A stretch of DNA of 64,000 bases from an uncultured Prevotella sp. (GTDB lineage Bacteria > Bacteroidota > Bacteroidia > Bacteroidales > Bacteroidaceae), in contig CAKZVT010000011.1 of the NCBI GenBank assembly GCA_937922435.1, positions 1-64,000 on the forward strand, given 5' to 3'. This document shows positions 14,589 to 22,305 of the stretch, piece by piece. Position numbers and translations under genes: made by a program. The number at the start of each line of letters is the position of its first letter. Position 1 is the stretch's first letter. The notes beneath the pieces were generated by a model. The model was not told the origin of the DNA and made no database searches. It saw only the letters and a program-made list of their open reading frames with translations.

Positions 14589-15586
14589 ATTATTACGTAT
14601 ATTATTACCGGCGCACCCATTATTGGCGTTATCGCGTTGAGCGGAATGACACCGTTTTCGCCCGGCAGCGTGCAGATGATGTTGCAGAGCAGGGCAATGG
14701 CTGCCCCCGTGAAGATGGTCGAGGGGATGAGATGGCGGTGGTTGTCGGTGGCGAGCAGCATACGCGATATGTGTGGTACGGCAAGGCCGATGAAGGCGAT
14801 GGGGCCGCAGAAGGCAGTAGCCGAAGCCGTGAGAAGTCCTGTTACTACGAGTAGCTGGTTGCGCAGGCGTATGGTGTTTACGCCGAGGTTTTCGGCGTAT
14901 TGCTCTCCCAAGAGCAGCGTGTTGAGCGGTTTTATGAGCAATAAAGCCCATGCCAATCCAGCTATTGTTACTGTTGCGAACAAAGGAATCTGGCTTAGCG
15001 AAACGCCGCCGAAGTTGCCCAGTCCCCATACCATGTACGAGTGTACGCCCTCTTCCGTTGCAAAGAAGTTCAGCAGGGATATTGCCGACGAGGCCATGTA
15101 GCCTATCATGATGCCCACTATGAGCAGCATCACGTTGTTCTTTACAATTCCTGCGAATGCGAGCAGCAGTAACATTACCGCAACCGCGCCAGCGAATGCC
15201 GCCGCGAGCACGGCCATAAAGCCGCCGATGGCTATGCCGCCAACCGTTATTCCGCCTCCGAAGGCCAGCAACACAAGGGCCGCTCCGAGGCTTGCACCGC
15301 TGTTTATGCCGAAGATGGAAGGCCCGGCCAAAGGGTTGCGGAACGCCGTTTGTAGAAGTAGTCCGCTCACGGCGAGCGAGCTGCCGCAGAGCATGCCTGT
15401 TATGGCCTGCGGCAGGCGTGCGTTGAGTATGATGTATCGCCATGCCTCGTTGCTTTCGTGGCTGCCGGTAAGAATGCCGATGATGTCTGCCAATGGGATG
15501 TCGACTGCGCCGAAGACAAGGTTCAGCGCAAACAGCGGTAGCAGTGCCGTCGCCGTTACGATGTTGGCTGTTGTGCCTCTGCTCAT
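14573..15586 (-). CDS. FecCD/BtuC-type ABC importer permease
   Basis: A 337-residue polytopic inner-membrane protein with about nine or ten hydrophobic helices. Family landmarks are RLPQAITGMLCGSSLAVSGLLLQ, FRNPLAGPSIFGINSGASLG near residues 80-105, and FCGPIAFIGLAVPHISRMLL near residue 260, all typical of permeases for ferric siderophores, haem or cobalamin. It overlaps the solute-binding lipoprotein gene by ATGA, so the two are co-translated. No ATP-binding subunit is adjacent on either side, so the ATPase must come from elsewhere or be shared. Substrate cannot be told from sequence. Confidence 0.88.
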   Translation of the reverse strand: MSRGTTANIVTATALLPLFALNLVFGAVDIPLADIIGILTGSHESNEAWRYIILNARLPQAITGMLCGSSLAVSGLLLQTAFRNPLAGPSIFGINSGASLGAALVLLAFGGGITVGGIAIGGFMAVLAAAFAGAVAVMLLLLAFAGIVKNNVMLLIVGIMIGYMASSAISLLNFFATEEGVHSYMVWGLGNFGGVSLSQIPLFATVTIAGLAWALLLIKPLNTLLLGEQYAENLGVNTIRLRNQLLVVTGLLTASATAFCGPIAFIGLAVPHISRMLLATDNHRHLIPSTIFTGAAIALLCNIICTLPGENGVIPLNAITPIMGAPVIIYVIIRGRH

Positions 15587-16770
15587 TTCAGGTTTTTGAA
15601 ATATTTAGGTTCGCCGAGCCGGGCGGCAAGGTCGGGATGTGTTATAATGATAAAGTCCCTTAACAGCAGGTCGGGACTGAAGGGGGTGTCTTCGTAAAAC
15701 GTACTGCTGCCAGTAGTGTTGCATCCGTATATGCGGTGTTCCCTGAATGCTTTGAACTGCGTGTAGCCTTTGTTCTCCGCTTGCAGCGAGGCGTATGTGG
15801 CAGGTTGCCGGCTGTCGTGGCGCAGCATCCATACGTCGGCGTCCTTTGCTTTTGCCAGCACCGTTTCAAAGGCCAAAGGCAGGCTGCCGCTGTTGCTGTC
15901 GTCGGCAAAAGGATATGCTGCGTTGGCGTCGGCAATGACCTGTCCCAGGGTACTCTGTCCGCCGGGTACATACCAAACAGGGCCTGTAACCTTGTCTATT
16001 ATAATCGACATCCGTGTGTTTGACTTGTGTGCTATGGTTTTCAGTTCGTTATAGTTGCGTTCTATGTCGGCGAAAATGCTGTCAGCTTCATGCTCCGCAC
16101 CGAACAGCATGCCGTAGAATTTCATCCATTCGGCGCGTCCCAAGGCTGAAGTTTCCATGTAGTCGGCAGCCTCAATGATGGGCTTGCCCCACTCGTCAAG
16201 CCGTCCGTAGCCGCCGCTGTTTTGGAAGGGGGATACAATTACCGCGTCGGCGTCGGCCTCGATAATTTTCTCCAATGTCGGTGCCGCTCCGTTGCCGCAG
16301 TCGGTTATAGTGCCGTCCTTTAACCGCTCTTTCACCCACGGCAGGTTGATGTAGCGTGCGTCGCATACGCCGCGCACGGAATTTCTCCGTTCGAGCTTGT
16401 CAAGCAGGGCGCAGTGGGTTGACGTTGCCACAACGGTTCGCTGCAAAGGTGTATGTACTATTTCGGCTTTCTTTCCGTCGGCCGCCAATGCCGCCACGGC
16501 TTTTTCCGCCAGCTTGTTATTTGTCTGCTTGTTGTTTGCTTGGTCGTCTGTTACTAAAACATAAGTATGCAGAGTCTTGTCTTTGCTCCAAGGGTCATGC
16601 AGCGTTGCCACGGTGTAGCCGTCGTATTTTACGATTGTCAGCCGCTTGGCGTATTTCATCTCTATTGTGTCTCCGCCGGAAAGGGACGATTCTGTGCTTT
16701 TACCTTTGCATGCGCAGAGTGTCGGTAATATCGTGACGATAAGGAAAATTATGGTGTTAAGTTTGTTCAT
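15583..16770 (-). CDS. solute-binding lipoprotein of an iron/cobalamin-type ABC importer
   Basis: A 395-residue lipoprotein: signal peptide with lipobox LCAC and lipidated Cys21, followed by KGKSTESS. The mature protein has the two-lobe FecB/BtuF pattern (RTVVATSTHCALLDKL, SVRGVCDARYINLP, then PTLEKIIEADADAVIVSPF, and SIIIDKVTGPVWYVPGGQST in the second lobe). This delivers ligand to the permease encoded directly downstream with an ATGA overlap. Expression is probably from the promoter at 16823-16851; no cobalamin riboswitch or clear Fur box is visible in the leader. Confidence 0.87.
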   Translation of the reverse strand: MNKLNTIIFLIVTILPTLCACKGKSTESSLSGGDTIEMKYAKRLTIVKYDGYTVATLHDPWSKDKTLHTYVLVTDDQANNKQTNNKLAEKAVAALAADGKKAEIVHTPLQRTVVATSTHCALLDKLERRNSVRGVCDARYINLPWVKERLKDGTITDCGNGAAPTLEKIIEADADAVIVSPFQNSGGYGRLDEWGKPIIEAADYMETSALGRAEWMKFYGMLFGAEHEADSIFADIERNYNELKTIAHKSNTRMSIIIDKVTGPVWYVPGGQSTLGQVIADANAAYPFADDSNSGSLPLAFETVLAKAKDADVWMLRHDSRQPATYASLQAENKGYTQFKAFREHRIYGCNTTGSSTFYEDTPFSPDLLLRDFIIITHPDLAARLGEPKYFKNLK

Positions 16771-16822
16771 AAAATATGGATGAATGATTTATAATCCACA
16801 ACGTGTGGATTTATTGGCTGTG

Positions 16823-16851
16823 CAAAGGTATTAAAAATATTGTACGGGCAA
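16823..16851 (-). promoter_or_regulatory. promoter of the ABC importer pair
   Basis: On the minus strand TTG (rc of 16849-16851), 18-base spacer, TACCTTTG (rc of 16823-16830). The leader contains a short inverted repeat CCACA-ACG-TGTGG (16796-16808) just after the expected start, which could be an operator. Confidence 0.65.
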
Positions 16852-16936
16852 AACAAATATTGCGAAATAGCGAAAACATGCTTTTGTTAGGTCATATTTA
16901 CGTTCCTTAAACATAGACTAATGTTTCGTGCTTAAT

Positions 16937-16991
16937 GAAAAACACCCTGCTTTACGCCAGGCATTTATAGAATGCAAAGTAAAGCAGGGTG
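16937..16991 (-). terminator. terminator of the acidic-tail protein gene
   Basis: Thirteen-pair perfect stem (CACCCTGCTTTAC, 16943-16955, with 16979-16991), 23-base loop, followed on the minus strand by TTTTTC. It lies 44 bases after the stop at 17035. Confidence 0.8.
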
Positions 16992-17034
16992 AATATATCT
17001 GTTTTTATGTGTCAAAATTGGCGAATGCTGTTTG

Positions 17035-17838
17035 TCAATATTCATCGTCTGCCACATCGTCATCGGCCAATTCGAGGTCTTCCGGGCTTTCGTCTATTGT
17101 TGTGCGGTAGCTTTCTTCAGTAAGTTTGTCTTCATCGAAGGTGTCGTCATCGTCTTGGTCATCAAACTTGTCTTCCACTTCGGGCAAGTCTTCATCTTCG
17201 TTTTCTTCAGTGTCGAACTGGTCTTTCTCGTCTTGTTCGAATTTCAGTCTTGGTTTTTCCGTTTCAGGCTTTAGTTTTGCGAATATGGCTTCAACCCATG
17301 CGCCTTTGGAGATTTCAAGTACGGCGTAGCCGTCCGCCACCTTTTTTTCGTACATACCTCCAGGTTTGTGCAGGCGGTCTTTGGGCAGGGTCGTAGTGCT
17401 TATGTCGAATCCGCTTTGGATAATGTCTTGTATGCTTTGTGAGAGAGACTCCCATCCACCGCCGAAGTTGCGGTCTATTACTTCCATGAGCTTTTCTGCG
17501 GTGATGTGGCGAATATTCTCGTAAGTCAAGTCGGTCACACGCATTATGGGGCGTTTTTTGACAGCCATTTTTGTTTCGCCGTTTTCACCGATATGCATTA
17601 AGCCAACTTTATAACCTCGTGCTTCGTATTTTTTTATAATTTCAGGACGGTCGATTTTTATTTCTTCAACATCGAAAGCGCTTTTTATTATGTCAATATA
17701 ATGTCTTAGGTTTTCTTTTATGTCAGCATCTTTCTCTGCTGCCACAAGCATTCTGAAAATGTCGTTTTCTTGAACGTCCCAGACGTTGCTCTTGTTTAAT
17801 GTCTTCAATGTAAGTGACTTTCTATCAATATTTTTCAT
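17035..17838 (-). CDS. unrecognised cytoplasmic protein with long acidic tail
   Basis: A 267-residue soluble protein without signal peptide. Residues 1-195 look globular, with helices around ENLRHYIDIIKSAFDVEEIK and a SLSQSIQDIIQSGF segment; residues about 200-267 are an almost unbroken Asp/Glu stretch (such as DDQDDDDTFDEDK). I do not recognise a family. Acidic tails of this kind often bind basic partners or block DNA-like surfaces, but nothing here fixes the role. It is 40 bases downstream of the nitrilase gene on the same strand, so may share its promoter, and ends in a strong terminator. Confidence 0.65.
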   Translation of the reverse strand: MKNIDRKSLTLKTLNKSNVWDVQENDIFRMLVAAEKDADIKENLRHYIDIIKSAFDVEEIKIDRPEIIKKYEARGYKVGLMHIGENGETKMAVKKRPIMRVTDLTYENIRHITAEKLMEVIDRNFGGGWESLSQSIQDIIQSGFDISTTTLPKDRLHKPGGMYEKKVADGYAVLEISKGAWVEAIFAKLKPETEKPRLKFEQDEKDQFDTEENEDEDLPEVEDKFDDQDDDDTFDEDKLTEESYRTTIDESPEDLELADDDVADDEY

Positions 17839-17878
17839 ACATCGGATAAATTAAATGTTCTATCATTTTTCGTTTCAG

Positions 17879-18634
17879 CTAGTCCCGGTCTTCAAGGACA
17901 GGAAATTTGCTTCTGAATTCTCGTATTTTGTTTATGTCTATTTCTCCCGTTATGGTCTGCTCGGCCACATTATGGCTTTGGGCTACGATGTGTCCTTTTG
18001 CATCGATAATCATGCTGTTCCCGGAATAATGGCATACAGGGTCGTTACCTGTACGGTTTGCACCAATTACATAACATTGATTTTCTATTGCGCGTGCCTT
18101 TAACAGGGTATCCCATACGTGTTGCCTGCTGGATGGCCAGTTGGCCGTGATAATGATAGCGTCGTAGTCATCATTATAACGCGACCATACAGGAAAACGC
18201 AAGTCGTAACAAATGAGCAGAAGAAACCTTATGCCTTTATATTCTGCAACAACTCGTTTGTTGCCAGGCGTATAATGTTTGTTTTCTCCGCCGTAGGTGA
18301 AAAGATGGCGTTTGTCGTAAGAATAATATGAACCGTCTGGCAGCATGAAGTAAAGTCTGTTGCGCAATGTGCCATCAGCTAATTTTACAGGAAGGCTGCC
18401 GCATATTGCACATTTATGGTTGGCAGAGACCTGTTTCATCCATTCCAACGGCTCGGTTGAGAATGTGTCATTTCCTGGCTCTGTGTTAAAGCCTGTTGCC
18501 CACATTTCTGGTAATATGTACAAGTCTGATAGCGGAGCTTTGGCTATCAGTTTGTCCACAGAAACAATGTTGTCCGTTGGGGTCGCCCATTTTATGTCGG
18601 TTTGGATGATTGTTACTTTCACGTTATACGGCAT
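17879..18634 (-). CDS. nitrilase-superfamily amidase (omega-amidase type)
   Basis: A 251-residue cytoplasmic carbon-nitrogen hydrolase. The catalytic triad is visible: Glu43 in LPEMWATGF, Lys108 in YDKRHLF and Cys142 in LLLICYDLRFPVW. Length and the CYDLRFP context fit the omega-amidase/YafV branch, which deamidates 2-oxoglutaramate and 2-oxosuccinamate formed by transaminases; this specificity is a family inference. Its promoter is back-to-back with that of rarA. Confidence 0.85.
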   Translation of the reverse strand: MPYNVKVTIIQTDIKWATPTDNIVSVDKLIAKAPLSDLYILPEMWATGFNTEPGNDTFSTEPLEWMKQVSANHKCAICGSLPVKLADGTLRNRLYFMLPDGSYYSYDKRHLFTYGGENKHYTPGNKRVVAEYKGIRFLLLICYDLRFPVWSRYNDDYDAIIITANWPSSRQHVWDTLLKARAIENQCYVIGANRTGNDPVCHYSGNSMIIDAKGHIVAQSHNVAEQTITGEIDINKIREFRSKFPVLEDRD

Positions 18635-18654
18635 TCTGGTTTATATGGGTGTTG

Positions 18655-18684
18655 CAAAAGTAATACATTCTCCGTTAACCGCAA
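18655..18684 (-). promoter_or_regulatory. promoter of the nitrilase-family gene
   Basis: On the minus strand TTG (rc of 18682-18684), 19-base spacer, TACTTTTG (rc of 18655-18662). The start of transcription would be only about 15 bases before the ATG at 18634. Confidence 0.75.
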
Positions 18685-18702
18685 GTTTTTGAATGATAAT
18701 TT

Positions 18703-18732
18703 TTGCTTAATGCGATATATTTCTTACTTTTG
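18703..18732 (+). promoter_or_regulatory. promoter of rarA
   Basis: TTG (18703-18705), 19-base spacer, TACTTTTG (18725-18732). It ends 10 bases before the ATG at 18743, so the transcript has almost no leader, and it supports that start over longer in-frame readings. Confidence 0.75.
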
Positions 18733-18742
18733 CAATATCATT

Positions 18743-20020
18743 ATGGTAAGACCTTTGGCAGAAAGATTAAGGCCCAAGACGCTGGACGAATATATCGGTC
18801 AAAAGCATCTTGTAGGTGAAAACGCCGTTCTCCGCAACATGATAGAGTCAGGGAGAATGGTGTCTTTCATCTTGTGGGGACCTCCAGGTGTAGGAAAAAC
18901 GACGCTTGCATTGATTGTAGCCAATCAGCTGAAAGTTCCGTTCTATACGCTTAGTGCCGTGTCGAGCGGAGTTAAGGAAGTGCGTGAAGTTATAGATAAA
19001 GCCAGGCATTCGGGCTTTTTCAACAGTAATGCGCCGATATTGTTCATCGATGAGATACACAGGTTCAGTAAAAGCCAGCAGGACTCCTTGCTGGCGGCTG
19101 TTGAACAGGGTGTTGTGACGCTTATTGGTGCTACGACAGAAAATCCGTCGTTTGAGGTCATAAGGCCGTTGCTTTCGAGATGTCAGTTGTATGTGTTGAA
19201 GCCTTTGGAAAAGGAAGACCTTTTGGAACTGTTGCATCGCGCCATAACGGAGGATGTTGAACTGAAGAAGCTTGACATCACCATGAAAGAGACGGGGGCG
19301 ATTTTGAGATACAGTGGAGGTGACGCACGTAAGTTGCTCAATATACTTGAGCTTGTTGTCGGAGCGGCTAATAGTAATAAGGTGGAAATAACGGACGACT
19401 CTGTCGTTGCATGCCTGCAACAAATGCCGCTGGCTTACGATAAGGACGGTGAATTGCATTATGACATAATATCGGCGTTTATAAAAAGCATAAGGGGGTC
19501 TGACCCCGATGCTGCCCTGTATTGGCTGGCGCGCATGATAGAAGGTGGGGAAGACCCGAAGTTCATTGCCAGAAGGCTTATAATAAGCGCGTCGGAGGAT
19601 GTGGGACTTGCCAATCCGAATGCGTTGCTTCTTGCAAACGCCGCATTTGACGCTGTAAGCAAGATAGGATGGCCGGAAGGGCGCATTCCGTTAGCAGAGG
19701 CCACGGTTTATTTGGCTACGAGCGCAAAGAGTAATTCGGCGTATAACGGCATTGCTGAGGCGTTGAGCCTTGTGAAAAAAACAGGGAATCTGCCTGTACC
19801 GTTGCATTTGCGCAATGCTCCGACCAAACTGATGGCAGATTTGGGATATCATGATGGGTATAAGTATGCGCATGATTATCCTGGCAATTTTGTAATACAG
19901 CAGTATCTTCCTGATAGTATAAAGGATGAACGCATATGGCATGCGCAACATTCGCCCAACGAAGAGAAAATGTATCAAAGGATGATATCCTGTTGGGGCG
20001 ACAGGTTTAAGGAAAGTTGA
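18743..20020 (+). CDS. rarA: replication-associated recombination protein A
   Basis: A 425-residue AAA+ ATPase. The start at 18743 gives MVRPLAERLRPKTLDEYIGQ, the conserved N-terminus of RarA/MgsA. Walker A is GPPGVGKT (46-53), Walker B FIDEIH (102-106), sensor 1 GATTENPSFEV, and the C-terminal half carries AALYWLARMIEGGEDPKFIARRL and the SEDVGLANP motif of the tetramerisation/SSB-binding part. RarA acts at stalled replication forks and at RecA/SSB-bound gaps. Single gene, own promoter. Confidence 0.95.
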   Translation: MVRPLAERLRPKTLDEYIGQKHLVGENAVLRNMIESGRMVSFILWGPPGVGKTTLALIVANQLKVPFYTLSAVSSGVKEVREVIDKARHSGFFNSNAPILFIDEIHRFSKSQQDSLLAAVEQGVVTLIGATTENPSFEVIRPLLSRCQLYVLKPLEKEDLLELLHRAITEDVELKKLDITMKETGAILRYSGGDARKLLNILELVVGAANSNKVEITDDSVVACLQQMPLAYDKDGELHYDIISAFIKSIRGSDPDAALYWLARMIEGGEDPKFIARRLIISASEDVGLANPNALLLANAAFDAVSKIGWPEGRIPLAEATVYLATSAKSNSAYNGIAEALSLVKKTGNLPVPLHLRNAPTKLMADLGYHDGYKYAHDYPGNFVIQQYLPDSIKDERIWHAQHSPNEEKMYQRMISCWGDRFKES

Positions 20021-20076
20021 TAATGAATAATTATATAGCCGGAGCTATTTATGTTACGGCTTTCATTGTTCAAATT

Positions 20077-20084
20077 TATATTTG
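20077..20084 (+). promoter_or_regulatory. -7 element TATATTTG before the hydroxyacid dehydrogenase
   Basis: TATATTTG lies 12 bases before the ATG at 20096. There is no clean TTG at the expected distance (a TTA occurs near 20053), so this is a weak prediction. Confidence 0.4.
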
Positions 20085-20095
20085 TTTTTAAGGAT

Positions 20096-21052
20096 ATGAA
20101 GATAGTTGTTTTAGATGGATATAGTGTGAATCATGGTGATTTGTCTTGGAATGCACTTGGTGAATTAGGTGAACTGACTGTATATGACAGGACTGACGCA
20201 ATGGATGTGGTAAGTCGTGCGCAAGGTGCAGATGTTGTATTGACTAATAAGGTCGTTATTTCCAAGGACATCATGGAGCGGCTTGCCGGACTGAGATACA
20301 TCGGAGTACTTGCAACAGGGTATAATGTTGTGGATGTTGAGGCGGCAGCGCACTTTGGTGTTGTTGTAACCAACGTACCTGCATATAGTACGGACAGTGT
20401 AGTTCAGATGACTTTTGCCCATATATTGAACATGACAAACCATGTGGCACATTATGCTCGTGAAAATAAAGAAGGGAAATGGAGTGCTTCGGCTGATTTT
20501 TGTTATTGGGATACAGGGCTTGATGAGATTGCAGGAATGACACTCGGTGTTGTAGGACTTGGTCATATTGGTTATAAGGTGGCATGCATTGCTCGGGATT
20601 TTGGCATGGACGTTTTTGCCTGTACAAGTAAGAATTCGGCCGATTTGCCTTCAGGGATACAGAAGACCACTTTTAAGGGCTTACTTGGCATTAGTGATAT
20701 TCTGACGCTTCATTGTCCTTTGACAACAAAGACCAATGAAATGATAAATAAGGAGACGTTGGGTATGATGAAGCGTGGAGCGTTGCTCGTGAATACCGGG
20801 CGAGGAGCTCTCGTCAACGAAACGGACGTGGCAGAAGCCTTAAAGTGCGGCCAGCTTGGTGGATATGGTGCAGATGTGATGCAACAAGAGCCACCTGCTG
20901 TAGATAATCCGCTTTTCGGTGCGCCTAATGTATACTTGACTCCGCATATAGCATGGGCTACTACTGCGGCACGCAAACGTCTTATGGCGGTTGCTGTTGC
21001 CAATGTAAAAGCGTTTGCTGAAGGTAATCCGGTAAATGTTGTAAGCAGATGA
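20096..21052 (+). CDS. D-2-hydroxyacid dehydrogenase (glycerate dehydrogenase-like)
   Basis: A 318-residue NAD-dependent dehydrogenase; the start at 20096 begins with the first strand MKIVVLDGY. The Rossmann motif is GVVGLGHIGYKVA near residue 150, and the catalytic Arg-Glu-His are in LLVNTGRGALVNE, GADVMQQEPP and LTPHIAWAT. The D-isomer family reduces 2-oxo acids; closest-looking activity is glycerate dehydrogenase/hydroxypyruvate reductase, inferred from the overall sequence. Its stop overlaps the start of the TRIC-type channel gene by ATGA. Confidence 0.88.
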   Translation: MKIVVLDGYSVNHGDLSWNALGELGELTVYDRTDAMDVVSRAQGADVVLTNKVVISKDIMERLAGLRYIGVLATGYNVVDVEAAAHFGVVVTNVPAYSTDSVVQMTFAHILNMTNHVAHYARENKEGKWSASADFCYWDTGLDEIAGMTLGVVGLGHIGYKVACIARDFGMDVFACTSKNSADLPSGIQKTTFKGLLGISDILTLHCPLTTKTNEMINKETLGMMKRGALLVNTGRGALVNETDVAEALKCGQLGGYGADVMQQEPPAVDNPLFGAPNVYLTPHIAWATTAARKRLMAVAVANVKAFAEGNPVNVVSR

Positions 21053-21663
21053 ACACTATACAGCTGGTAATTGAGTTTCTCGGGACGTTTGCTTTTGCGA
21101 TATCAGGCATACGGTGGGCGGCGGCCAAAGATTTTGACTGGTTTGGTGGCTATGTTGTGGGTTTGGCTACGGCAATCGGCGGTGGAACAATCAGGGATGT
21201 AATGTTGGGTGTTACGCCATTCTGGATGACCAATTCCATTTACATGATATGTACAGCAGTGGCATTGGTTACGGTTATTGTGTTCAAAAAAGTAATTGTA
21301 CGCTTTACAAACACTTGGTTCTTATTTGACACATTGGGATTAGCCTTGTTTACAGTTGCAGGGTTGCAGAAGACTTTATATGAAGGGTATCCGTTTTGGG
21401 TGGCGATAATTATGGGCTGTATCACAGGTGCGGCAGGCGGTGTCATACGTGACGTGCTTATCAATGAAGTGCCTTTGATATTCCGCAAGGAGATTTATGC
21501 AATGGCGTGCATATTGGGAGGTTTGGCATATTATGTCTGCCAGTTGGCGGACTTGAGCGCCGAAACCACTGTTATAATAAGCTTTTCTGTCGTGGTAGTA
21601 GTGCGGTTGATGGCTGTAAGGCTGCATATCTCATTACCCCATCTTCATGAAGACAAGGAGTAG
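21049..21663 (+). CDS. TRIC-type cation channel family membrane protein (UPF0126)
   Basis: A 204-residue inner-membrane protein with about seven helices. The two internal repeats each carry the family signature: AIGGGTIRDVMLG (residues about 43-55) and AAGGVIRDVLIN (about 127-138). Prokaryotic members are homologous to trimeric intracellular cation channels and conduct monovalent cations in vitro; the role in bacteria is not settled. Translationally coupled to the 2-hydroxyacid dehydrogenase by ATGA. Confidence 0.88.
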   Translation: MNTIQLVIEFLGTFAFAISGIRWAAAKDFDWFGGYVVGLATAIGGGTIRDVMLGVTPFWMTNSIYMICTAVALVTVIVFKKVIVRFTNTWFLFDTLGLALFTVAGLQKTLYEGYPFWVAIIMGCITGAAGGVIRDVLINEVPLIFRKEIYAMACILGGLAYYVCQLADLSAETTVIISFSVVVVVRLMAVRLHISLPHLHEDKE

Positions 21664-21765
21664 GTTTGGTTTGCAAGCGGTGTAAATTCGTTTGTTTTGT
21701 TTACATTTTATGTATTGAAACACGTTAAAAATGATAATCAGTATGGTAATTGGCGGAAAAATCGC

Positions 21766-21773
21766 TATCTTTG
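21766..21773 (+). promoter_or_regulatory. -7 element TATCTTTG before the small ORF and regulator
   Basis: TATCTTTG fits the -7 consensus; the nearest TTG (21750-21752) is too close (13 bases). Transcription would start near 21778, just before a 15-codon open frame. Confidence 0.5.
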
Positions 21774-21796
21774 CATTGCATTACTGAATAACGGAC

Positions 21797-21844
21797 ATGG
21801 CTTATCAGGATGACGGCCGCCGTTTCAGCGGATACGGTTTTTAA
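21797..21844 (+). CDS. possible 15-residue leader peptide
   Basis: ATG at 21797 opens a 15-codon frame, MAYQDDGRRFSGYGF, ending in TAA at 21844. It begins about 19 bases after the predicted transcription start and ends 32 bases before the regulator start. Composition (polar, Gly/Arg/aromatic) is not random-looking, but there is no other evidence of translation. It could be a leader peptide or chance. Confidence 0.3.
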   Translation: MAYQDDGRRFSGYGF

Positions 21845-21876
21845 TGTAAAAAGGTTTGATTTTCGGGAGGATGACA

Positions 21877-22305
21877 ATGTCAAAATACAATATCAGTACT
21901 GCCGTCAAGAAAGATGCGGCATACAGGACTTTGGTGAGTCCTAAGTTGATGAACAGGCTGAAGTTAAGGATTGTGTATATATTGCTTAAGAAGAAAAAGT
22001 ATCGGGACAAGGATTATTCGGCCAAACGCTTGGCTGAAGATTTGGGTACAAACACACGGTATGTTTCAGCTGTTGTAAATGTTTGTTTCGACATGAACTA
22101 CACTTCACTTGTAAACAAGTATAGGATAGATTACGCAAAGAAAGTACTTGTGGACAAACGTTGCCGTGGCTTGCGGATGGAAGAGATAAGCGATATGTGC
22201 GGCTTTTCAAATAGGCAGTCGTTTTATGCGGCATTTTACAAGTTCACTGGCACCACTCCGAGGCGTTATAAGTTAGGAATTGCAACATCAACGGACACAA
22301 AATGA
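21877..22305 (+). CDS. AraC-type helix-turn-helix regulator
   Basis: A 142-residue DNA-binding protein consisting almost only of an AraC/XylS-type double helix-turn-helix: YSAKRLAEDLGTNTRYVSAVVN as the first helix pair and MEEISDMCGFSNRQSFYAAFYKFTGTTPRRYK as the second, with the usual closing signature. The start at 21877 is preferred because GGGAGG lies 6 bases upstream; ATG at 21871 is directly against it. There is no ligand-binding or receiver domain, so it may be constitutive or take signals by protein contact. Overlaps the peptidase gene by ATGA. Confidence 0.82.
   Translation: MSKYNISTAVKKDAAYRTLVSPKLMNRLKLRIVYILLKKKKYRDKDYSAKRLAEDLGTNTRYVSAVVNVCFDMNYTSLVNKYRIDYAKKVLVDKRCRGLRMEEISDMCGFSNRQSFYAAFYKFTGTTPRRYKLGIATSTDTK

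Noticed and set aside
14493..15443. Minus-strand frame of 316 codons overlapping the FecCD-type permease
   Set aside because: Same-strand shadow in another frame; His/Arg-rich with no membrane helices, while the permease frame has full family motifs.
16771..16822. Cobalamin riboswitch before the ABC importer genes
   Set aside because: The leader is only about 50 bases and lacks the B12 box; only a 5-base-arm inverted repeat is present.
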